Shown: positions 19,251 to 28,324, counted from the first letter of the stretch. The stretch: DNA of 64,000 nucleotides from Dendrophyllia cribrosa (GCA_024195265.1 JAJLRJ010000005.1:35250605-35314604); one strand, 5' to 3'. Notes: generated from the letters alone by a model not told the origin. Translations and numbers: made by a program.

Positions 19251-19934
19251 ATGGAGAAGTTCGCTAAACAACTGGTTGAAGTTCGGTCCTTGGACATTAA
19301 AGGCGAATACAAAACCAAACTGGATGAGCTTGATAAAGAATACAAATTTATCCTCCTGCGCTCACTCGACAACTACACCAAGGAAATACGGCGTTCAAAC
19401 CTACCAGAACGCCTTCATCTCATCAAGGAGTGTCTTTCTCCCGAGGCACAATACCACCCACGCTTACCTTTCACCCTTTGGAATGAAAGGATAAAATTTT
19501 GCCAAAACTGCAAAGGCAAATTAAACCTCAGGATGTTTTCATCAGAACTTTGCTGTGAGGATTGCGGGCTCTTAGAGCCTCTGGATGGTGTGACCTTCGA
19601 TTATAACGAGCTCTATGGTGGCGATTACAAAATTACAAAAAAAAGAATGCCCACCAAACGCTACAACTTCAAAAGCTATCTCAACAAACATCTGAAAATT
19701 TGTGAACCCTACGTCTGCTTGTCCTATGATGAAATACAACATGCAAAGGATTCCTTCAAATTAATCGAAGAACATCTACCGGAAAGAATCTCTGTGCCAT
19801 TTGTAGCCTATAAAATCTTAGATGCGATTGAAGGGCCACAACAGCTTGTCAGCTACTTCAGGCTACAAGTCCCAGAAAAATCAATCTGGAAACACGAACA
19901 AAACTGGCAGATCATGCTTGGTCATGTTGTGTAA
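19251..19934 (+). CDS. VLTF3-like transcription factor of A2
   Basis: A 227-residue protein resembling the poxvirus late transcription factor VLTF3 family found across Polintons and giant viruses. It has a zinc ribbon with two CxxC pairs (FCQNC and CEDCG, about residues 86-110). A region shared with the family follows (RYNFKSYLNKHLKIC), then a C-terminal helical block (VPFVAYKILDAI, then FRLQVPEKSIWKHEQNWQIM) where the family has its tryptophan-ending helix. The start at 19251 is preferred over the upstream in-frame codon at 19215 because the promoter motif lies between them. It would act with host RNA polymerase on late genes. Its homologue in O is disrupted, and B carries a zinc-ribbon-less form at 41483. 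Confidence 0.65.
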   Translation: MEKFAKQLVEVRSLDIKGEYKTKLDELDKEYKFILLRSLDNYTKEIRRSNLPERLHLIKECLSPEAQYHPRLPFTLWNERIKFCQNCKGKLNLRMFSSELCCEDCGLLEPLDGVTFDYNELYGGDYKITKKRMPTKRYNFKSYLNKHLKICEPYVCLSYDEIQHAKDSFKLIEEHLPERISVPFVAYKILDAIEGPQQLVSYFRLQVPEKSIWKHEQNWQIMLGHVV

Positions 19935-20013
19935 CATTGCGTTACTTGTCACGTGTGACACATTGTGTTGTCCGTTTCAAACAACAAGAGCTGTCTTAGT
20001 CCTGGTTGTTTCT
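19935..20013. other. Convergent intergenic spacer with palindrome
   Basis: Contains TGTCACGTGTGACA near 19948-19961, a perfect 14-bp palindrome between two convergent genes. It could be a 3'-end signal or a protein-binding site. Confidence 0.35.
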
Positions 20014-21007
20014 TCAAGGAGCGTCTCCAGTAATGTCTCCATCAGTAAATATATTAGTTTTTAATAAATCCGAAAGGGTGAAAGTTTCCTCTTCATACGT
20101 GCATAGTCCCTCATCGATGGGGGGACCAAGGAGTGATAAATGATCTTCTAACGGTCTAGGTGAGAACCTGACCATGGTTTGTTTAGTGCCATCTTCATTT
20201 GTAATGTCTTGATATGATACGCCTATCATCATATTAGCGATAAGCGTATCAAACTGCTCCAAGGTTAAAACATACACATCGTCAAACAAAGGCTGTAAAA
20301 AAACCTCCTGGGGCCCGTTTTAGGATTTGCACCAGTTTAAACTTTAGAGGAAGTACCTGTTGCTCCACCAAGGTTTGTGCTCCGGCTATCATCATATTAG
20401 TGTTAACCGTATCTAACTCCGCCTTGGGTGAAACATACACCTCGTCAAACATATGAAGTAAAAATTCTCCTGGGTCCCGTTTTAGTATTTCCCGTTCAGG
20501 TTGTGGAGTCTGTTGCTCCACCAAAGCTGGTGATCCTTGTGCGGTGGCAGAAGTCAACGATTGTGTAGTTTGTGTCTCCAGTGTGTATAGGGTTGATGAT
20601 AAATGAACTTCTAACGGCCTAGGTGAGAATCTGACCATGGTTTGTTTAGTGCCATCTTCATTTGTAATGTCTTGATATGATACGCCTATCAACATATTAG
20701 CGATAAGCGTATCAAACTGCTCCTTGGTTAAAACATATACATAGTCAAACAAAGGTTGTAAAAAACATCCTGGGGTCCGAAATTGTGGAGGAATAGGTAC
20801 TTCTTCCACCAAGGTTTGTGATGCGGCTATCGTCATATTAGTGTTAAGCGTATCTAACTGCTCCTTGGTTAAAACCCATATATCGTTAGAGAAAGCAAGT
20901 AAAAAGTCTATTTGATCCCGTTCAGGTTGTGGAGCCTGTTGCTCCACCAAGGCTGGTGATCCTTGTGCGGTGGTAGCAGTCAACGATTGTGCAGCTTGTG
21001 TCTCCAT
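20014..21007 (-). pseudogene. Repeat protein of A2, one homopolymer frameshift
   Basis: Starts at 21007 (METQAAQS) downstream of an early-type promoter. The protein consists of imperfect repeats of about 80-95 residues. Each has a block like FDEVYVLTLEQFDTLIANM or VWVLTKEQLDTLNTNM, often preceded by LKRDPGGF, and spacers rich in Gln and Pro (ALVEQQAPQPE). Near 20288 a run of seven T (six in the O copy) shifts the frame, and the rest continues to 20014. Expected length is about 330 residues. No known domain is recognised. The repeat architecture, early promoter and rapid divergence suggest a host- or competitor-interacting factor, which is speculative. Confidence 0.6.
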
Positions 21008-21025
21008 CAGTTTTGTACGCAGTGG

Positions 21026-21060
21026 GCGTATATACTAAGGGTAGGGATTTCTTCAATTGG
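21026..21060 (-). promoter_or_regulatory. Early-type promoter of the repeat-protein gene
   Basis: On the minus strand CCAATTGAAGAAA is followed by AGTATATACGC and, 14 bases further, the start codon at 21007. Confidence 0.55.
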
Positions 21061-21151
21061 TAATACCCCCTTACCGTTGCGGATATCTGTCTGGGGCTCT
21101 AAGTGAGGTGTACAAAAAAGAACTTCTATCATAGATGCTATAAGGGCTGTT

Positions 21152-21601
21152 CTAGTAAATGCCATTGAAACTTTCGTGAGCACTTGGGCCGTCATAATCT
21201 TCCTCGTCATCACTGCCGATATCTGTATGCAGTAATGCCCACTGTATACATCTATGAGGCGGCATGCCAGGGCAAATGGCTCGGTGTCTGCCCATGTCCA
21301 CTTCTGGTGAGAAGAGTTCTTGACATTTATCACATGTTTGTGAAGTGAATATAGGGAAATAGCAATCGTTTTGCCAGTGATAATGATTTTTTATTGAACG
21401 GCATACAGATTTCATCCTGTCTTGATGAAGAATCCTTGCTGCCAAGTCACGCTGGATACTCCTTTCAACCAGTTCAAGGATGTAATCTTTGATAATGTCT
21501 GGTAAGTAGTCCCAATGGGATTCACCAAAAGACAGCAACCATTTGCCGAAGTAGTCTTGATTCCTTGGATTGAAGTCAAGACCTTGAGCCGTCATTGCCA
21601 T
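21152..21601 (-). CDS. 149-aa zinc-finger protein with F-box-like segment (probably shortened)
   Basis: Early-type promoter motif upstream (CAATTGGAGAAA, then TATATACC) and ATG at 21601. About residues 24-60 contain SFGESHWDYLPDIIKDYILE, which resembles the W-LP-I core of F-box-like motifs. A C2H2/C2HC finger follows (CDKCQELFSPEVDMGRHRAIC, about 87-107), then an acidic tail (DIGSDDEEDYDG). The frame ends with TAG at 21152, where the O copy (27780-28299) has a serine codon and continues for about 45 residues, so this copy is probably truncated by a nonsense change. The start overlaps the end of YqaJ by 10 bases. Confidence 0.55.
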   Translation of the reverse strand: MAMTAQGLDFNPRNQDYFGKWLLSFGESHWDYLPDIIKDYILELVERSIQRDLAARILHQDRMKSVCRSIKNHYHWQNDCYFPIFTSQTCDKCQELFSPEVDMGRHRAICPGMPPHRCIQWALLHTDIGSDDEEDYDGPSAHESFNGIY

Positions 21602-22740
21602 GTTGGCTTGGTATATACAAGAGATGGGATTTCTCCAATTGACTTCACTTTTGAGAGTAAGAAGGCTTCCATAATGGCACTGTCATCATTCAAATTGTTT
21701 GGACAGGTTTTGACAGGGGTGGTTTGTTGGATGCTTTTGTCAATGTGTTTTTGTTTTGCCAAATTTTCATGGAAGCTGTTGACTGATTCGTGAATATTTT
21801 CTAAGAAGTTTGGTTGTTTTGTCTCCCAAATTTCTGTTATGTCCAGCAGCTTCCATGAGAAGAAGGCTACTGCCTTATAAAGGTTTGGGGGCCAATCTTC
21901 ACTGAATGTCCTTCTGCCTATGTCATTCAAAAAATCTAAATCGTTTAGTTTCTGATCCTCATCATATGCCATATAAAACCAATTACCGCTACACAAGATA
22001 TCTCCCGATGAAATTCCTCTCATAATTTTTTCAAACATTACTGTTGATTTTGTTGCGCCGAGGTTAAGTAATTTTGTTTGATCTGGAAATAATTTTTGCT
22101 TGCAAGATAGAATGTAAATACCACAGGCGAGTGCTGATGGTTTTTTTGTTTTGTGCACAACCCCTTTGTTTGGTAAGGAATTGTGTTCAAGGCTAAGGCT
22201 AAGCTGCTTCAAAGAACACATTCTGAAATAGGCATCGACAAACAAGCCTTTGTTAACTCTCTCCCCGCTGAGAGCAAGGCCGGTTTGTATTTGATCACGG
22301 TATTGTTTAAGAATTTTATTTCTTGTGATCTTTCTGGTGTAAGGACACTTGAACTCTAACAAGACTATTGCCTCGTCTTTGTGCGAGAAGTATCCGTCTG
22401 GACTGCAAGTGACCTTCCTAAAAAGAGGGTGATCCTTTGCAAGATTTAGAGAGCCCTTATATCCGAAAACTTTGACAGAATGTTTCTTCTCAAAGTATTC
22501 ACGGACTAGAGGTTCAAATAATGTACCCCAAGCGCAGGCCACATTGTTGCTCATATCAATAGGCTTTACTTTTTTGCGAATTAGACTTGACTGACTATCA
22601 AATGGCGAAGATCCTGTCAAGGCAGAGATCTCCGATGCACCGATTGTATTTTGTCTTGCCTTAACCCATTCTTCGCTCTTTTGGATCAGGCCTGTTTCAC
22701 GCGATTTCAGGAAGTCCTTGAATGCTTGCACGTTTGCCAT
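21592..22740 (-). CDS. YqaJ-type viral recombinase / lambda-exonuclease family nuclease
   Basis: A 382-residue PD-(D/E)XK nuclease of the YqaJ/alkaline-exonuclease family, which resects double-stranded ends for recombination or replication. Visible motifs in order: RQNTIGASEISALTG (about 29-43), WGTLFEPLVREYFE (about 71-84), then CSPDGYF with the catalytic Asp (about 112-118) and LLEFKCPY with the Glu-x-Lys pair (about 127-134), followed by the helix around YRDQIQTGLALSG. All expected catalytic positions are present. The start at 22740 coincides with the inner edge of the terminal inverted repeat, so the gene is driven from the repeat, mirroring the polymerase at the other end. No counterpart is seen in O. 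Confidence 0.85.
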   Translation of the reverse strand: MANVQAFKDFLKSRETGLIQKSEEWVKARQNTIGASEISALTGSSPFDSQSSLIRKKVKPIDMSNNVACAWGTLFEPLVREYFEKKHSVKVFGYKGSLNLAKDHPLFRKVTCSPDGYFSHKDEAIVLLEFKCPYTRKITRNKILKQYRDQIQTGLALSGERVNKGLFVDAYFRMCSLKQLSLSLEHNSLPNKGVVHKTKKPSALACGIYILSCKQKLFPDQTKLLNLGATKSTVMFEKIMRGISSGDILCSGNWFYMAYDEDQKLNDLDFLNDIGRRTFSEDWPPNLYKAVAFFSWKLLDITEIWETKQPNFLENIHESVNSFHENLAKQKHIDKSIQQTTPVKTCPNNLNDDSAIMEAFLLSKVKSIGEIPSLVYTKPTWQ

Positions 22741-22967
22741 GTGGGTGGGTATATACAGGGTTTACGTTTCTTCAATTGGTTATACCAGGCCGGCGTGGGT
22801 TGTGCTGCCGGGTTGGGGCCCGTGGATAACCGGATTGCTAACAAGTAGTAGTTAGTACAGTGCTAAACCGGGATCACCCGACATGTCAAAATAAGCGGTC
22901 CGAGCTAGTGAGGACCGCTTATTTTGACATGTTGGGGTGGTCCCGGTTTAGCACTGTACTAACTACT
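22738..22967 (-). repeat. Right terminal inverted repeat of A2
   Basis: Positions 22847-22967 are the 121-bp palindrome, here the exact inverse orientation of the left one including its asymmetric centre. The inner 22738-22846 matches 5960-6069 in reverse and ends at the YqaJ start codon, carrying CCAATTGAAGAAA and TATATAC. Confidence 0.88.
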
Positions 22968-23439
22968 ATTGTGGTGGAGAAATCAACAGCTGGGTTGACT
23001 TTTCTGTATTTCGAGTCAACGATAGCTGATAGGGGAAACCACCGTCTTGATGAAGGCCCAAAGCATCTTTCATGGCTTGAGTCCAATTTTTGTAGGCTAT
23101 TTCTGTAACGAGTGCTAATGAGCCTTGGCCTTCTTTGTAAAGCACTTCCCCTGTGGCGGTTTTGTGGTCGTCGCCAAACTCTACTTGCACTTCAAAGTGG
23201 GACATATCGGCGCGAGGGAAACGCTTTTTGAAGTCTGATATCGCCTTGACCTTGGCCGCGGCAGAGAGCTTTGCTGCTTCTGGTGTTCTCATCCAGGCTA
23301 GTGGATCTTGGGGTGGCTTTACATGGCTATAGACGTTTGGGGTTGAATTAAAAGGGGGTGGGGGGCCATAATTGTGACCGCCATTGTTTAGACCAAGATT
23401 TGAACTAGGATTAAATCCAACGGGCCGTCTGCCAAACAT
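22968..23439 (-). pseudogene. N-terminal part of the O copy of the 609-aa protein, cut by A2
   Basis: Starts at 23439 (MFGRRPVG) beside the divergent promoter and matches the first 155 or so residues of the intact protein at 15917-17746. Relative to that copy there is also a 1-base deletion near 22993, shortly before the A2 junction at 22967/22968. The remainder of the gene lies at 5182-5838 and beyond the left edge. Confidence 0.88.
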
Positions 23440-23488
23440 GATTGTATATATAATATTTTTAAAAGTAATTATATATATATATGCAATC
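23440..23488. promoter_or_regulatory. Divergent promoter of O (609-type gene / penton)
   Basis: TATATACAATC faces the minus-strand start and an ATATATATGCAATC block faces the plus-strand start at 23489, as in A2. Confidence 0.55.
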
Positions 23489-24166
23489 ATGGATGTGTTA
23501 ACAATCGTCGCACCTTCTAACCCTCACACAATATACTTCGACCACGCACTTCCAAAACCGAGTTATATCCGTCTAATCTCTTGTTCGTTTTTCAATTCGT
23601 GGAATACTTTGAAACAAAGAGGAGAGATAACATTGTTTACTAATGGGAATAAAGAAGGAACTGTCAGAAGACTTCTCCCAGGCCATTACACCATTGAGTC
23701 TTTAGCAAAAGAATTTGAAAACGTATTCAGTGGTGCCAATGCTAATTATAAATTAGCAACTGAGACAAACACGCCACTGGGGTCGATGATCATTTTCAAA
23801 GAATACATGGAAGAGGTTAAACTAGACCATGATCTACCTGAATTGCTTGGTATAAGTCCTAAATTGCTGTGGCCAACAACATTCGTCAAGAGTTTAAGGG
23901 CACCAAGCACTTACTTCATCCACTGTGATCTGGTTGATAAAGAACAAAACCTCCTCAATGGTAAGCCTTCGACAGTTTTGGCTCGGTTTGATATTCGTGG
24001 AAAAGCTTTTGAGAAAATTCTATACGAGACAACACAACAGAACGTCTTGCGTGACGTCTCGTCTGGTGATTATGTAAACAGCATATCTCTGTCAGTGAGG
24101 GATGAGAATAATGACCCCTTCGACTTCAATAACAAGTCGTTGGAGTTTGAAATAGAGATAAATTAA
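23489..24166 (+). CDS. Penton / minor capsid protein of O
   Basis: A 225-residue homologue of the A2 penton at 17795-18466. The N-terminal third and the last 90 residues are strongly conserved, with the C-terminal DNA nearly identical between copies. The middle (about residues 35-115) is highly diverged, including an indel. The start is the ATG at 23489. The frame is intact even though neighbouring O genes are broken, so decay of O is uneven. It is followed by the 2TM gene. Confidence 0.75.
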   Translation: MDVLTIVAPSNPHTIYFDHALPKPSYIRLISCSFFNSWNTLKQRGEITLFTNGNKEGTVRRLLPGHYTIESLAKEFENVFSGANANYKLATETNTPLGSMIIFKEYMEEVKLDHDLPELLGISPKLLWPTTFVKSLRAPSTYFIHCDLVDKEQNLLNGKPSTVLARFDIRGKAFEKILYETTQQNVLRDVSSGDYVNSISLSVRDENNDPFDFNNKSLEFEIEIN

Positions 24167-24190
24167 AAATATATATATATATACCCCACC

Positions 24191-24865
24191 ATGAGTTCTG
24201 CCAATGTGCTTCCATCGGCCCCGGAATACAACCATACAGAAAGGCTCTACCCAGTTTTGTCAAATGCAGAAGACTTCCGGCTCAAAAAGATCTCTGACTT
24301 GCTGAAGGAGTTGTCTGACGAAGCCAAGCACTACAGACAAGTCGCAAAGAAATACAAACGGTCCCAATCAATAGTTCATTACTCGGCGGTTGGCCTTGGG
24401 ACGCTTTCTGTTGGGCTGTCATCAGGAGCCCTAGCCACTGCCTTGACCGGGTTAGGCATTGTTGCGAGCCCTGCACTTGCCGGCGTTGCCACGCTTTGCA
24501 GGCTGTCCTCAGTTGGTTTTACAACTGCAAACAAGCGGCTAGAGCGGAAAGTGACAAAACACGAGAAGATCTATACACTGGCACTGGCTAAACGAAACAC
24601 TGTCAATCTGCTAATCTCAAAGGCTCTGGAAGACAAGAGGATCAGTGATACAGAATTCACCATAATTACTCGTGAGGTGGAAAAATATCATGAACTCAAG
24701 GCTGCAATCAGGGATGGTGTGAAGGCATCAAAAAACTTTGCCACTCAAACACAATCACCAGACCTCGAGAAACTCAAAAACGAACTTCGCAAGGAAGTCA
24801 AACAAGAATTTCAAAAAAAGATAAATCTTCTCACCGCAGCATCCAAGTCCGATTTGAGAGGTTAA
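24191..24865 (+). CDS. Two-transmembrane helical protein, O copy
   Basis: A 224-residue homologue of 18489-19175, about 85 percent identical by eye, with the same paired hydrophobic segments (SAVGLGTLSVGLSSGALATA, GIVASPALAGVATLC) and C-terminal helices. It starts directly after a long TA run ending TATATACCCC. Small differences cluster at the N-terminus (a shortened linker near residue 20). Intact frame. Confidence 0.65.
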   Translation: MSSANVLPSAPEYNHTERLYPVLSNAEDFRLKKISDLLKELSDEAKHYRQVAKKYKRSQSIVHYSAVGLGTLSVGLSSGALATALTGLGIVASPALAGVATLCRLSSVGFTTANKRLERKVTKHEKIYTLALAKRNTVNLLISKALEDKRISDTEFTIITREVEKYHELKAAIRDGVKASKNFATQTQSPDLEKLKNELRKEVKQEFQKKINLLTAASKSDLRG

Positions 24866-24979
24866 ATTCTGGATTTAACCTCTACATTTCTAAGGATAAA
24901 TCATAGACAACACGGCTGTGCCTGTTTACTCAAGCATAAGATATCATCTACCAAGCAGAATATCTTATAACAGCTTGAT

Positions 24980-25219
24980 CATATATTAGGGAAACCCCCT
25001 ACAAAATTAACATATGACTAAATAAAGAAAATTAACTCTGTTTACTCAAGCAGAATATCTTATAACTTTGTAATTTACAAAATCTTTAACCTAATTTTAC
25101 CAGAAGGACCGCAGCGCGAGATTTTATCTTACATAAAACTTCAGAAGCCCTCTATACATCTAAAGAACGAACGTCTTTGGAATAAAGCCATTAAATCCGC
25201 GGGTATTGATATGGCGTAA
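24980..25219 (+). pseudogene. Remnant of a VLTF3-like C-terminal region
   Basis: This stretch resembles the final 240 bases of the disrupted VLTF3-like gene at 26440-26700 (shared DNA blocks such as CTAATTTTACCAGAAGG and ATTAACTCTGTTTACTCAAG) but has stops and indels. It indicates a second, older VLTF3-like copy upstream of the main one in O. Confidence 0.6.
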
Positions 25220-25421
25220 TCACACAAATGACGTATGAAATTCTTGAGTGCCCCTGCGTTCCAGAGCGCCCCGTTTTCAGGTTTTTCTGTGCGACAAAAA
25301 AATAATTTTTTTTTTTAAATTTTTTTTTCTTTTACAAAAACCTGAAAACGGGGCGCTCTGGAACGCAGGGGCACTCAAGAATTTCATACGTCATTTGTGT
25401 GATTACGCCATATCAATACCG
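25203..25421. repeat. Long inverted repeat (hairpin-forming) with A/T loop
   Basis: Arms of about 85 bp, nearly identical, surround a T-rich centre at about 25290-25335. The outer ends of the arms include the last codons of the VLTF3 remnant on one side and their inverse on the other, so the fold-back copied coding sequence as well. It could be a fold-back MITE or a template-switch product. Confidence 0.75.
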
Positions 25422-25520
25422 CACGTGTAAATCTATTGTTAGCCTCGTGATATTCTACACAAAACAAAGGTTTGATGGACAGTTTGTGTAATGGTTGGTT
25501 TATTTTTGTCACAGGGGCGA

Positions 25521-25530
25521 CCAATTGAAC
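25521..25530 (+). promoter_or_regulatory. Early-type promoter core (CCAATTGAAC)
   Basis: Lies 23 bases before the start codon of the O VLTF3-like gene. The accompanying TATATA block is absent or degraded here. Confidence 0.4.
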
Positions 25531-25553
25531 ATTTGTCATTTCTTAAAATAAAC

Positions 25554-26719
25554 ATGACGGAGTCGCGACATATTGAGCGCTTTATCACGCAACTGTCTAT
25601 TGTTAGACGTATGGATGAAAAGAATAAATACAAGACTCAACTAGATGTCTTGGATATAAAACACAAGCAAGTCATGCTGCGTGGCTTCTATGACAGCTGC
25701 TACCTAAAAGAGCTTCACCGCTCACAACTAACAGAAAAACTCCAAATCATCTTTGAAGATCTTAGTTTGTCAGCGAGACAAGAATTAATCCAACAATATC
25801 GCGAAAACAAGTTTGTTATCATTCTAGACAGAACAAACAAAAGCATAGAATCGTGTCAAAGCTGTGGCGGTTCATTTTCGCTAGTGTGTGAATCCACAGA
25901 ACTTGTCTGCAGAGAATGTAGCCGCATTGAAATAATCGGAGCTGCCTTTTCTCATAAAGAAAATATGAAAGTTAAAATACCATGTACAATAAATTATAAT
26001 TTGAAACATCGCCTTGATCAGTTACTCGGAAATTACTCTTTAGGCCCCGTTTACACGGGTCCGGACAAATTTTTGCACGGACAAAAACTTGCACGGTTCC
26101 ACCTTGCGTTTACACGGGACCGGCGGAACTGGGCGAATTTTTGAACGGCTAAGTGTGCAAGTTCCGTGTAAACACCACTGCAATCTGTAACAGAATTTGC
26201 ACGGATCCATGTAAACACGTGGTCTAGGAACAAAATTCGTCCGTGCAAAAATTTGTCCGGACCCGTGTAAACGGGGCCTTAGAATGCATAAGCGGCAGTG
26301 AAAAGGTTTTATTAGAAATACGGAAAGAAATGGCAAAACGAAATGTTCATCCATCATTTTTAACAATGGATGTTCTACGAAACATTCTTAAAAAAATAAA
26401 ACGCAGTGATTTTTATAAACACACCACTCTGTTGTTGAGTTTTAGCCTAGGGGAACCCCCTCAGAGATTAACCGATGACGAAATTAAGCAAATTAACTCT
26501 GTTTACTCAAGCATAAAATATCATCTTCCAATATATATTTCTTATAATTTCATAATTCATAAAATCTTGGCCCTAATTTTACCAGAAGGCCCGAGAAAAC
26601 ACAAAATCTTATCTTACATAAGACTTTCGAAGCCCGCTACACGTCTAACAAACGAATGGTATTGGGAAGCAGCCATTAATGCCGCGGGCATTAATAACCT
26701 TGCTCAAGTTTATCCATAA
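25554..26719 (+). pseudogene. VLTF3-like transcription factor of O, split by a MITE
   Basis: The first part (25554-26042) encodes an N-terminal helical region and the zinc ribbon (CQSCGGSF and CRECS, about residues 102-125), then YNLKHRLDQLLG. A 236-bp MITE interrupts it. The second part (26282-26719) carries the expected VLTF3 C-terminal region: LRNILKKIKRSDFY, YNFIIHKILALILP, and a terminal helix near EWYWEAAINAAGI. Its own termini and TTA duplication show that the MITE arrived after the gene was complete. It is longer than the A2 homologue and includes more of the family domain. Confidence 0.7.
26043..26278. mobile_element. Harbinger-like MITE with TTA duplication
   Basis: Termini GGCCCCGTTTACACGGGTCC and its complement, flanked by TTA on both sides (26040-26042 and 26279-26281). 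Length 236 bp and no coding capacity. TTA duplications with GGCCC-type ends fit PIF/Harbinger MITEs. Confidence 0.75.
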
Positions 26720-27780
26720 GAAAGGCAAACATCATTTGCTCTTCGTCTCCAGCCCTTACGACGGCAGCCAATCGTGTCTCCATCAGTAAATATATTAGTT
26801 TTTAATAAATCTGAAAGAGTGAAAGTTTCCTCTTCATACGTGCATGCTTCCTCATTGATGGGGTAGTCGAGGGTAAATAAATGAACTTCTAACGGCCTAG
26901 GTGAGAACCTGACCATGGTTTGTTAAGTGCCATCTTCATTTGTAATGTTTTGATATGATACACCTATCAACATATTAGCGATAAGCGTATCAAACTGCTC
27001 CAAGGTTAAAACATACACTTCGTCAAACAAAGGCTGTAAAAAACCTCCTGGGTCCCGTTTTAGTATTTGCACCATTTTAAACTTTGGAGGAAGTACCGGT
27101 TGCTCCACCAAGGTTTGTGATCCGGCTATCATCATATTATTGTTAACCGTATCTAACTCCTCCTTGGGTGAAACATACACATCGTCAAACATATGAAGTA
27201 AAAATTCTCCTGGGTCCCGTTTTAGTATTTCCCGTTCAGGTTGTGGAGTCTGTTGCTCCACCAAGGCTGGTGATCCTTGTGCGGTGGTAGAAGTCAACGA
27301 TTGTGCAGCTTGTGTCTCCATCAGTTTTGTATACAGTGTGTATAGGGTTGATGATAAATGAACTTGTAACGGCCTAGGTGAGAACCTGACCATGGTTTGT
27401 TTAGTGCCATCTTCATTTGTAATGTCTTGATATGATACGCCTATCAACATATTAGCGATAAGCGTATCAAACTGCTCCTTGGTTAAAACATACACAGAGT
27501 CAAACAAAGGGTGTAAAAAACCTCCTGGGTCCCGTTTTAGTATTTGCCGTTTAAACTGTGGAGGAACGGGTACTTCCTCCACCAAGGTTTGTGATGCGGC
27601 TATCGTCATATTAGTGTGAAGCGTATCTAACTGCTCCTTGGTTAAAACCCACACATCGTCAGCGAAAACAAGTAAAAAGTCTCTTGGGTCCCGTTCAGGT
27701 TGTGGAGCCTGTTGCTCAACCAAGGCTGGTGATCCTTGTGCGGTGGTAGTAGTCAACGATTGTGCAGCTTGTGTCTCCAT
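26710..27780 (-). pseudogene. Repeat protein of O, one nonsense codon
   Basis: Homologue of 20014-21007 with the same repeat architecture, starting at 27780 (METQAAQS). An AAA-to-TAA change at about 26923-26925 stops the frame inside a conserved block, and the same frame then continues for about 70 more codons to 26710. It has an extra METQAAQ-containing repeat compared with A2, so repeat number differs. The early-type promoter lies at 27800-27832. Confidence 0.6.
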
Positions 27781-28299
27781 CAGTTTTGTACGCAGTGTGC
27801 GTATATACCAAGGGTAGGGATTTCTTCAATTGGTAATACCTCCATTACCATTGCGGACGGCTGCTTGGGGTCTAAATGGCTGTACAAATAAGAACTTCTA
27901 TCGTAGATGCTATAAGGGCTGCTCGAGTAAATGCCATAGAAACTTTCATGGGCACTTGGGCCGTCATAGTCTTCCTCGTCATCACTGCCGATGTCTGCAA
28001 GCAGTAACGCCCTCTGTATGTATCTAAAAGGGTGCATGCCGGGACAAATGGCTCGGTGTCTGCCCATGTCCACTTCTGGTGAGAAGAGTTCTTGGCATTT
28101 ATCACGTTTGTGAATTTAATAATGTAGGGAAATGGCAATCGTTTTGCCAGTGATAATGAATTTTTATTGAACGGCATACAGATTTCATCCTGCGTTGATG
28201 AATTTCCCTTGCAGCCAAGTCGCGCTGGTGGCTCCTTTCGACCATGTCTGGCAAGTAATCCCAATGGGATTCACCAAAAGGCAGTTGCTCCATTGCCAT
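27780..28299 (-). pseudogene. Zinc-finger/F-box-like protein of O, frameshifted
   Basis: Homologue of 21152-21601. The N-terminal part (28299 to about 28105) has the GESHWDYLPD core and a deletion after it. A frameshift near 28100 leads into the finger (CDKCQELF, GRHRAIC) and acidic segment, then a longer C-terminus than the A2 copy (YSIYDRSSYLYSH). The last codons overlap the start of the repeat-protein gene at 27780, and the early promoter of that gene lies inside this coding sequence. Confidence 0.55.
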
Positions 28300-28324
28300 G
28301 AATATACAAGGGTGTATGGTTTTT

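Larger units (their letters stand above)
5839..22967. mobile_element. Polinton-like element A2, end to end (about 17.1 kb)
   Basis: Both ends carry a 121-bp palindrome starting AGTAGTTAGTAC in inverted orientation, followed by about 108 bp of inner inverted repeat that reaches the start codons of the first and last genes. The flanks join to reconstitute the O gene. The uninterrupted paralogue near 17261-17280 reads CTATTGTGG, and here ATTGT appears on both sides, giving a 5-bp duplication (6 bp if one terminal T is shared). Genes: PolB, nine small or structural genes, ATPase, MCP, penton, VLTF3-like and YqaJ nuclease. I see no retroviral-type integrase and no adenain-like protease. Confidence 0.88.
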
